Assembly (NCBI GenBank): GCA_049585815.1
Contig: JBAVAR010000005.1
Location: 1 to 30,582 of the forward strand
Length of the DNA stretch: 30,582 nucleotides
DNA from: DATLSM01 sp049585815
GTDB lineage: Bacteria; Actinomycetota; Thermoleophilia; Solirubrobacterales; 70-9
Reading direction: 5' to 3'
The notes below the pieces were generated by a model. The model searched no databases and was not told the origin of the DNA. It worked only from the letters and a program-made list of their open reading frames with translations. Positions 24,968-30,582 of this stretch are shown in pieces. Numbering within the stretch: the first letter of the stretch is position 1; every line of letters begins with the position of its first letter. Made by a program: the position numbers and the translations under genes.

Positions 24968-26508
24968 GCGCGCTGCCTGCACCCTCGCTGGCGCTGGTCA
25001 TCCTCGACGGCTGGGGTCTGGCCGAGCCCGGTCCGGGCAACGCGATCTCCCTCGCAAAGACGCCGGTCTTCGATCGCCTCTGGTCGCAGTTCCCCCACAC
25101 CGAACTCTCCGCCCAGGGCCGCGACGTCGGCCTGCCCGAGGGGCAGATGGGCAACTCCGAGGTCGGCCATCTCAATCTCGGGGCGGGGGCGATCGTCAAG
25201 CAGGACCTGGCCCGGATCGACGATGCGATCGCCGACGGTAGCTTCTTTGAGAACGAGGCGCTGTTGGCGGCCTGCGAGCGGGCTCGCAACAGCGCGCGCG
25301 GGCGCCTTCACCTGCTCGGCCTGGTCTCCGACGGCGGCGTCCACTCAGGTTGGGAGCACATCGAGGCCGCGATCGAGTTGGCCTCCGACGAGGGGGTGCC
25401 AAACCTCATCTTTCACGCCTTCACCGACGGCCGTGACACCCTCCCGCACGGCGGCAGGGAGTATCTCGCCGAGCTCGAGCGCTGGTTGCGGCAGGCCGGC
25501 ACCGTCGCAACCGTCAGCGGTCGCTTCTACGCGATGGATCGCGACACCCGCTGGGAGCGGACCAAGCTCGCCTACGACGCGATCGTCCACGCCGAGGGTC
25601 TGCGGGCGGGCACGGTGGCGGAGGCGATCGACGCCTCCTATGAGCGTGGCGAGAGCGATGAGTTCGTCAAACCGACCGTGATCGGTGACTACGACGGCGT
25701 CGCCGCGGGCGATGTCGCGATCTTCATCAACTTCCGCCCCGACCGGGCGCGGCAGATGACCCGCGCGCTTGCCGAGCCCGACTTTGAGGAGTTCTCCCGC
25801 GCCGGCGGACCGCTGCTTGATCTGACCACGATGACCGAGTATCGCAAGGGCTGGCCCTACCCGGTCGCCTATCCGGAGGCGCGGCCGAAGACCACCCTGG
25901 CCGAGACGATCTCCGAGGCCGGTGGCCGTCAGCTGCATGTCGCCGAGACCGAGAAGTACGCGCATGTGACCTACTTCTTCAATGGGGGCCGAGAGGAGGA
26001 GTGGGCGGGCGAGGAGCGGCTGCTGGTCGCCTCCCCGCGTGACGTGCCGACCTATGACTTCAAGCCGCAGATGAGCGCCGCCGCCGCCGCCGAGACCTTC
26101 ATCAGCCGCTGGTCTGGCGGTGAATACCGGTTCGGGATCATCAACTTCGCCAACCCCGACATGGTCGGCCATACCGGGGTGATCCCTGCCGCGGTGCAGG
26201 CCGTGGAGGAGGTTGATCGGCGCCTGGGCGAGGTCTTCGCTGCGGTCAGGGCCAGCGGCGGGGTCTGCATCATCACCGCAGATCACGGCAACTGCGACAG
26301 CATGCTCGAGCCCGACGGGTCACCCAATACCGCGCACTCCTTGAATCCGGTACCGCTGATCGTCACCGCCGAGGGCCTTAAGCTGCGCGCGCACGGCATC
26401 CTCGCCGATGTGGCCCCGACCGCGCTGGCGCTCCTCGGAATCGCCCAGCCCGCTGCGATGACCGGCTCTTCGCTCCTGGTGGGTGCGCCCCCCGAGGGTG
26501 TGCGTTGA
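24964..26508 (+). CDS. gpmI: 2,3-bisphosphoglycerate-independent phosphoglycerate mutase
   Basis: A 514-aa protein from TTG 24964, overlapping the tpiA stop by 4 bp. Metal ligands and the catalytic Ser are visible: D14 (ILDGWG), S65 (QMGNSEVGHLNLGAG), HAFTDGRDTLP, RFYAMDRDTRWER, FINFRPDRARQMT and ITADHGNCDSM. It is the Mn-dependent alkaline-phosphatase-superfamily enzyme that converts 3-PG to 2-PG. The rare TTG start within an overlap suggests translation coupled to tpiA. The operon thus carries four consecutive glycolytic steps. Confidence 0.97.
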   Translation: MSALPAPSLALVILDGWGLAEPGPGNAISLAKTPVFDRLWSQFPHTELSAQGRDVGLPEGQMGNSEVGHLNLGAGAIVKQDLARIDDAIADGSFFENEALLAACERARNSARGRLHLLGLVSDGGVHSGWEHIEAAIELASDEGVPNLIFHAFTDGRDTLPHGGREYLAELERWLRQAGTVATVSGRFYAMDRDTRWERTKLAYDAIVHAEGLRAGTVAEAIDASYERGESDEFVKPTVIGDYDGVAAGDVAIFINFRPDRARQMTRALAEPDFEEFSRAGGPLLDLTTMTEYRKGWPYPVAYPEARPKTTLAETISEAGGRQLHVAETEKYAHVTYFFNGGREEEWAGEERLLVASPRDVPTYDFKPQMSAAAAAETFISRWSGGEYRFGIINFANPDMVGHTGVIPAAVQAVEEVDRRLGEVFAAVRASGGVCIITADHGNCDSMLEPDGSPNTAHSLNPVPLIVTAEGLKLRAHGILADVAPTALALLGIAQPAAMTGSSLLVGAPPEGVR

Positions 26509-26511
26509 TCG

Positions 26512-27717
26512 GTGAGGAGCGAGCCTGAGAGGTTGCGGTTTGAGCTTCACTCGCGCGACGGGAGCGCGAGGGCAGGGGTGTTGCACACGGCTCACGGTGC
26601 GGTCCAGACGCCCGCCTTCATTCCGCTTGCGACGAAGGGGACGGTGCGGGGATTGGACTCCGCGGAGGTCTCTGGACTTGGCTATCAGATGGTGCTTGGT
26701 AACACCTATCACCTGCTCGTCTCGCCCGGGCCAGAGCGGATTGCTCGCGCCGGCGGGTTGCACGAATTCATGGGGTGGGATCGGGCGCTGATCACCGATT
26801 CCGGTGGGTTTCAGGTGTTCTCATTGGCCCATGGTGGGGTCGCCGATGAGGTGAAGGGGAGCGGGCGCCGGGGCGCCGGGCAGGGTTCGGTCGTCTCGAT
26901 CGCCGAGGAGGGGGTTCGGTTTCGCTCCTATCGCGATGGGTCATCGCTTTTTCTCTCCCCCGAGAGCTCGATGGAGGTGCAGGCGAAGCTCGCCTCCGAC
27001 ATCGCCCTGGTATTCGATGAGTGCACGCCCTTTCACGCCGATCGGGACTACACCGCGCGCTCGACCGAGCGCACGCACCGCTGGCTAAAACGCTGCCTTG
27101 AGTGGCATCGGGAGCAGGGGCCCCCGAAACAGGCGGTGTTCGGGATTGTCCAGGGCGGGGTCCACGAGGATCTGCGACGGGAATCTGCGCAAGCGGTCTC
27201 CGCGGCCGAGGTTGACGGGCTTGCGATCGGCGGCACGCTGGGAAGGGACAAGGCGGAGATGCGGGAGGTGCTGGAGTTCACCGTCCCGCAGTTGGCCGAG
27301 GAGGCACCCAAGCACCTGCTCGGAATCGGTGAGGTCGATGACCTGCTGGTCGGCATCGCCCTCGGCCTCGACGTCTTTGACTGCGCCGTGCCCACCCGAC
27401 TTGCCCGCCACGGCGTCGCCCTCGCGCCCCTGCCTGAGCACCGCTTTCGCCTCGACCTGCGCAAGGCCGGCTGGGAGGGCGATCGCAGCTCCCTGGTCGA
27501 AGGCTGCCCCTGCCCCGCCTGCCGCCACCACGACCGCGATTACCTCAGCTATCTCTCGCGGGCCGAGGAGCTGACCGCGGTCCGCCTGATCTGCCTCCAC
27601 AACCTGACCTACATGCAGCAGCTGATGACCCACGCCCGGGCGGCGATAACCGCCGCCACCTTCACCGATTTCTGCGCTTCGATCCTGGCGGGCGCCGCCC
27701 CCTGGGCTGCGGCGTGA
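26512..27717 (+). CDS. tgt: tRNA-guanine transglycosylase
   Basis: A 401-aa protein from GTG 26512, 3 bp after gpmI. The catalytic residues are D96 (LITDSGGFQVF, general acid/base) and D290 (FDCAVPTRLARHG, nucleophile). Zinc ligands lie in CPCPACRHH (C332, C334, C337) plus a later His. It exchanges guanine for preQ1 at position 34 of tRNAs with GUN anticodons. The usual partner queA is not in the window, so queuosine enzymes must lie elsewhere. Placement behind gpmI suggests transcription with glycolysis genes but no functional link. Confidence 0.95.
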   Translation: MRSEPERLRFELHSRDGSARAGVLHTAHGAVQTPAFIPLATKGTVRGLDSAEVSGLGYQMVLGNTYHLLVSPGPERIARAGGLHEFMGWDRALITDSGGFQVFSLAHGGVADEVKGSGRRGAGQGSVVSIAEEGVRFRSYRDGSSLFLSPESSMEVQAKLASDIALVFDECTPFHADRDYTARSTERTHRWLKRCLEWHREQGPPKQAVFGIVQGGVHEDLRRESAQAVSAAEVDGLAIGGTLGRDKAEMREVLEFTVPQLAEEAPKHLLGIGEVDDLLVGIALGLDVFDCAVPTRLARHGVALAPLPEHRFRLDLRKAGWEGDRSSLVEGCPCPACRHHDRDYLSYLSRAEELTAVRLICLHNLTYMQQLMTHARAAITAATFTDFCASILAGAAPWAAA

Positions 27718-27745
27718 GCGGCGGCCCGAGCGCTCCTCGGCCTCC

Positions 27746-28957
27746 TTACTTGGTGTTCTTGCGGACCAGTTCCTTCACTTCTTCGACCACCTTTTCCACC
27801 GTGTTGCCGGCCACCTTGCTCACCTTCACCCCGGCCGCCTTGTCGGTGGTGATGATCACCGCGGCGGCCACCGCCGCCGCGATCGCCACCAAGGCGATGA
27901 GGGCGAAGAGGAAGCGGGCAAAGCGCGAGAGCGCACCCTTCTTCCGCGGGGCCTGGGCCGTTTGAGCGGGCGCAGGCAGCGGCGAGCGCGCGACCGGGCG
28001 CCTGGTCGGCGAGGACGCCGGTCGATACTCGCTGCCCTGGCCACGCTCAAGACGCCGGGTCACCGTCTCCCCGCCCAGAACTCGGGTCGGGGTCGCGCCT
28101 TCGCTCACCGCCAGGGTCACGTCCTCGCCCTGCAGCCCCAGCCGCAGGCCGCCGGCCAGCTCGTCGGCGCTCGCGTAGCGGCGGTTGGGGTCGCCCTCCA
28201 GGGCCCGCAGGACCGCCGCCCCCAGCGTCTCCTGCACCTCCTCGTTGTAGGTGCTGGGAGCTAGCGGCCTCTCGTTTTGCTGGCGCACCGCCAGCTCGGC
28301 CAGGGTTGAGCCCTCATAGGGAAGGCGGCCGGTGAGGAACTGATAGAGGACGACGCCGAGCGCGTAGACATCGGTTGCCGGCGTCGCCTCCTCGCCGCGC
28401 ACCTGCTCGGGGGCCAGATAGGCGGCGGTGCCGACCACCGAGCCAACCTGGGTGATTCGCGTCTGCTCGATCGCCCGCGCGATGCCAAAGTCGGTCAGCT
28501 TCACGGTCATCTCCCCACCTCCAACCGGGCCGCCGAGGATCATAAGGTTGCCCGGCTTGACGTCGCGGTGGATGATCCCGCGGCGGTGCGCATAGTCGAG
28601 CCCGGCGCAGGCCTGGATTCCGATCTCCGCCGTCTCCTCCCCGTCCAGCGGGCCCTGCTTTTGGAGGATCTGTGCCCCCGAGCGGCCTTCGACGTACTCC
28701 ATCACGATGTAGTGGCGGCCCTCGTCGACGCCGGTGTCATAGACCTGGACGATGTTGGGGTGGATCAACTTGGCGACCGCCAGCGCCTCGCGGCGGAAGC
28801 GGGCGACGAAGCGCTCATCGTCGGAGAGGTGTTCGGCCAGCACCTTCACCGCGACGGTTCGCTCGAGGATGCGATCCGTCGCCCGGTAGACGGTCGACAT
28901 CCCACCCGAGCCGAGGCGCTCGCCGATCTCATAGCGGCCGGAGAGGGTCTCGACCAT
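27746..28957 (-). CDS. PknB-like Ser/Thr protein kinase with membrane anchor
   Basis: A 403-aa protein. The kinase domain spans ~1-275: the glycine-rich loop GSGGMSTVY, ATP-binding K38 (VAVKVL), the HRDVKPGN catalytic loop with D132, and DFG with D156, followed by an activation segment TRITQVGSVVGTAAYLAPEQV. A Ser/Pro/Arg-rich linker leads to a single membrane helix at ~345-370. The extracytoplasmic part is only ~33 residues, with no PASTA domain, unlike mycobacterial PknB. Its start ATG overlaps the stop of the upstream lipoprotein gene by 1 bp (TGATG), so the kinase probably senses or works with the lipoprotein. It converges on tgt with a 28-bp gap. Confidence 0.92.
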   Translation of the reverse strand: MVETLSGRYEIGERLGSGGMSTVYRATDRILERTVAVKVLAEHLSDDERFVARFRREALAVAKLIHPNIVQVYDTGVDEGRHYIVMEYVEGRSGAQILQKQGPLDGEETAEIGIQACAGLDYAHRRGIIHRDVKPGNLMILGGPVGGGEMTVKLTDFGIARAIEQTRITQVGSVVGTAAYLAPEQVRGEEATPATDVYALGVVLYQFLTGRLPYEGSTLAELAVRQQNERPLAPSTYNEEVQETLGAAVLRALEGDPNRRYASADELAGGLRLGLQGEDVTLAVSEGATPTRVLGGETVTRRLERGQGSEYRPASSPTRRPVARSPLPAPAQTAQAPRKKGALSRFARFLFALIALVAIAAAVAAAVIITTDKAAGVKVSKVAGNTVEKVVEEVKELVRKNTK

Positions 28958-29514
28958 CAGTGTCCTCCCGCGGCCGGGGTGCCGGGGCCGACGCCCCCCG
29001 ACGGAGGCGCGGTGCCGCCGCCTTCGGGCGTCGTCGTCGTCGGGGTTGTTGGCGTGGTCGTGGTCGTTGGCGTGCTCGTCGTCGGGGTCGGCTTGGGCGG
29101 TGGTTCGCTGGGTGCGGTCTTTTGCTTCTTTGGCTTTTCTTCCTTCTTCGCCGGCTTCGCAGCTGTGCCTTCGGTTGTCGTTTCGGTTTCAACGGAGGAT
29201 TCCGTTGATTCTTCGCCGCAGCGCGAGACGACTTCGTTGAGGCGGGCGGCGCCTTCGCGCAGCGCCTGCTTGAGGCTCTGGTCGACCCCGCCGAGGGCGT
29301 CGATCTGGCTGGCAACCTGCTGCGCGGCGCTTTCGGCGCCGACGCATTCGCCGCTCTGGGCTAGTTGCTTGACTTCGTCGAGGTTCTTGGTGATTTCACC
29401 GGCGGTGTTGCCCGGCAGCAGCTTGGCGCTGCTTTCCGCACCGCAGGAGGCGAGGGCAACCGCGGCGAGCACGCCCACGGCAAGGGCCAGTATAGATGCG
29501 CTTATGCGACCCAC
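28957..29514 (-). CDS. Thr/Pro-rich lipoprotein, partner of the kinase
   Basis: A 185-aa protein from GTG 29514. The signal ends in lipobox LASC (C24). Residues ~35-100 form an alpha-helical domain with two Cys (SGECVGAESAAQQVASQIDALGG, VVSRCGEE), possibly disulfide-linked. The C-terminal ~85 residues are a repetitive Thr/Pro/Lys tail (TPTTSTPTTTTTPTTP) that would stretch into the cell wall. No enzyme motif is seen. Coupled to the kinase, it may present an external signal, an inference from operon position only. Confidence 0.75.
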   Translation of the reverse strand: MGRISASILALAVGVLAAVALASCGAESSAKLLPGNTAGEITKNLDEVKQLAQSGECVGAESAAQQVASQIDALGGVDQSLKQALREGAARLNEVVSRCGEESTESSVETETTTEGTAAKPAKKEEKPKKQKTAPSEPPPKPTPTTSTPTTTTTPTTPTTTTPEGGGTAPPSGGVGPGTPAAGGH

Positions 29515-29520
29515 GGTCCG

Positions 29521-29526
29521 AGTCTA
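29521..29526 (-). promoter_or_regulatory. Leaderless promoter -10 box of the lipoprotein-kinase operon
   Basis: On the minus strand TAGACT (29526-29521) is followed by 6 nt and then GTG 29514. There is no Shine-Dalgarno, and transcription would start at or within the GTG. A -35 is not recognisable. Confidence 0.45.
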
Positions 29527-29566
29527 GAGAACGAGATAAAGGCTGGATTTAGCCTGCAATTGACGC

Positions 29567-30307
29567 TCATGAGCCGGCGCGCAGGCGGTCGGCTAGGTGC
29601 TTTGGCAGGCCCGCGCTGAGGATCGACTCGGCGGCGGCCTCGACGTCGTAGTCGACCCGGTGAAAGCGGGCGGTCTGTGCCTCGGTGTCGAGCTCGATCC
29701 AGGCCGCGCGCGGGTCGCCGTCGCGGGGCTGGCCGACGCTGCCCGGGTTGATCAGCCAGACGCCGCTGCCGAAGTCAAGCAGCGCTCCGTCACCGCTCTG
29801 GGCGCCGTGTGTTTCGGTCGCCTCCCCCTGCGGGGGGCGGGTGAAGAAGAGGGCGACATGGGAGTGGCCGATCAGGCAGATTCGCTGTGCCTGGAGGTCA
29901 AAGCAGGCATCGGCCTGCTCGGCCGAGAGGACGTACTCCCAGATTGGATTGCGCGGGGAGGCGTGAAAGAGGCCGAAACCCAGACGCAGCCCCGCCGGTT
30001 CCAGCTCGGCCAGGAAGGCGAGCGTCGACTCGGCGGCGTTTTGGCGCGTCCAGCGCACGGCCTCCGCCGCTCCGGCCGAAAAGGCGGCGATGTCCAGGCC
30101 GCCGAGCACCGCCAGGTCGTGGTTACCGGCCAGGCAGAGCTCGCAGCGCTCGCGGACCAGGTTGGTGCAGGCATCGGGATCGGCCCCGTAGCCGACCACG
30201 TCACCCAGGCACCAGATCTGCTCAAAACCGGTCGCGTCGATCGCCCCGAGCACCGCCTCAAGCGCCGGCAGGTTGGAGTGGAGGTCGCTGATCACGGCTA
30301 CACGCAA
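29567..30307 (-). CDS. Calcineurin-like phosphoesterase (YfcE/MJ0936-type)
   Basis: A 246-aa protein from TTG 30307. Metallophosphoesterase motifs in order: SDLHSNLPALEAVL (D-x-H), GDVVGYGADPDAC, AGNHDLAVLG (GNHD), LFHASPRNPIWEYV and GHSHVALFF, then the closing NPGSVGQPRDGDPRA. It is of the small single-domain type that hydrolyses phosphodiesters or phosphate esters with two metal ions. The substrate is unknown. The frame stays open further upstream to 30484, but that portion overlaps argS antisense. TTG is chosen because the conserved LRVAVISDLHSN follows directly. Confidence 0.85.
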   Translation of the reverse strand: MRVAVISDLHSNLPALEAVLGAIDATGFEQIWCLGDVVGYGADPDACTNLVRERCELCLAGNHDLAVLGGLDIAAFSAGAAEAVRWTRQNAAESTLAFLAELEPAGLRLGFGLFHASPRNPIWEYVLSAEQADACFDLQAQRICLIGHSHVALFFTRPPQGEATETHGAQSGDGALLDFGSGVWLINPGSVGQPRDGDPRAAWIELDTEAQTARFHRVDYDVEAAAESILSAGLPKHLADRLRAGS

Positions 30308-30331
30308 GTGGGCCAGCGTACCCTGGCCCAC
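30308..30331. promoter_or_regulatory. 9-bp inverted repeat in the divergent phosphoesterase/argS promoter region
   Basis: GTGGGCCAG (30308-30316) and CTGGCCCAC (30323-30331) are perfect reverse complements around CGTACC. The repeat contains the minus-strand -10 TACGCT (30320-30315) of the phosphoesterase, 7 nt before its TTG. An operator overlapping the promoter, or an early RNA hairpin, is plausible. Confidence 0.45.
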
Positions 30332-30359
30332 CGCCGGGCCAGCTTTGCCGCAGGGTCCA

Positions 30360-30365
30360 TACGAT
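30360..30365 (+). promoter_or_regulatory. Leaderless promoter -10 box of argS
   Basis: TACGAT (30360-30365) lies exactly 6 nt before ATG 30372, with no Shine-Dalgarno between. The usual 6-7 nt distance to the transcription start would place it on the A of ATG. Confidence 0.45.
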
Positions 30366-30371
30366 GGGTCG

Positions 30372-30582
30372 ATGAGAGCCGACGACTCGATCGCCGAGCT
30401 GCGCACAGCGGTGAACCGAGCGGCGCGCGCTCTGCGTGACGGGGAGCCGACCGGGCCAGAGCCCTCCCTCGACCGCCCACCCAAGGCCGAGCTGGGCGAC
30501 TACAGCTCCAATGCGGCGATGCGGCTCGCCGCCCCGCTCGGCGAGAGCCCGCGGACCGTCGCCGAGCGCCTCGGCGCCGAGC
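30372..30582 (+). CDS. argS: Arginyl-tRNA synthetase, N-terminal part (cut by the window end)
   Basis: Seventy codons are visible from ATG 30372: MRADDSIAELRTAVNRAARA, then PPKAELGDYSSNAAMRLAAPLGESPRTVAERLGAE. The P-x-x-x-x-G-D-Y-(S/A)-(S/T)-N-x-A-M-x-L motif is the additional N-terminal (tRNA D-loop binding) domain of ArgRS. The catalytic HIGH and the rest lie beyond the window. The enzyme charges tRNA-Arg. Confidence 0.88.
   Translation, partial: MRADDSIAELRTAVNRAARALRDGEPTGPEPSLDRPPKAELGDYSSNAAMRLAAPLGESPRTVAERLGAE

Noticed and set aside
27726..27740. CCGAG/CTCGG hairpin between convergent tgt and kinase genes
   Set aside because: Only 5 bp of stem and no U-run; too weak to call a terminator.

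Overview
This window is high-GC, densely coded bacterial DNA with many GTG and TTG starts. I infer an actinobacterium of the Thermoleophilia/Solirubrobacterales type. The basis is the gene order (uvrC-rapZ, gap-pgk-tpiA-gpmI-tgt, a PknB-like kinase with a Thr/Pro-rich lipoprotein, argS) and a secreted protein at 6437-7321 whose style I associate with that group. No rRNA or 16S marker is present, so the lineage is an inference.

The window has two halves. Positions 1 to about 12090 are the right-hand part of an integrated mobile element. It carries an excisionase-type antitoxin/PIN toxin pair (229-1148) and a leftward cargo cluster: YaaC-like, DUF6338-like, a small acidic protein, a TPR protein and a protein with a transposase-like layout (1164-5987). 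A 46-aa basic protein and a secreted or membrane-anchored protein follow (6085-7321). The transfer module is a replication-relaxation protein translationally coupled to a TraD/VirD4-type coupling ATPase (7512-9937). Next is a gene-poor stretch rich in inverted repeats, including a perfect 20-bp hairpin (10153-10205), and then a large serine recombinase (10534-12030). The recombinase start lies about 60 bp from a cupin gene cut off exactly at its metal-binding motif (12089-12244). The right attachment junction is therefore near 12088-12091. The other half of the cupin gene is not in the window, so the left end is probably beyond position 1 and at least 12 kb here is element DNA.

From about 12092 to 30582 is host chromosome. 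The truncated cupin sits behind an alpha/beta hydrolase with an Asp nucleophile. Then come a DUF2188-like protein with a membrane tail, a PadR regulator with a coupled membrane protein, a cupredoxin lipoprotein, a PaaG-type crotonase, uvrC-rapZ, an ABC-2 exporter, a VOC protein, the lower-glycolysis operon gap-pgk-tpiA-gpmI followed 3 bp later by tgt, a convergent lipoprotein-Ser/Thr kinase operon, a calcineurin-like phosphoesterase, and the 5' end of argS.

Several genes have a TANNNT -10 box 6-7 nt before the start codon and no Shine-Dalgarno, which suggests leaderless transcripts. The best candidate for something undescribed is the 1164-5987 cargo cluster, especially the coupled pair of a DDE-like, apparently non-canonical protein and a TPR protein.
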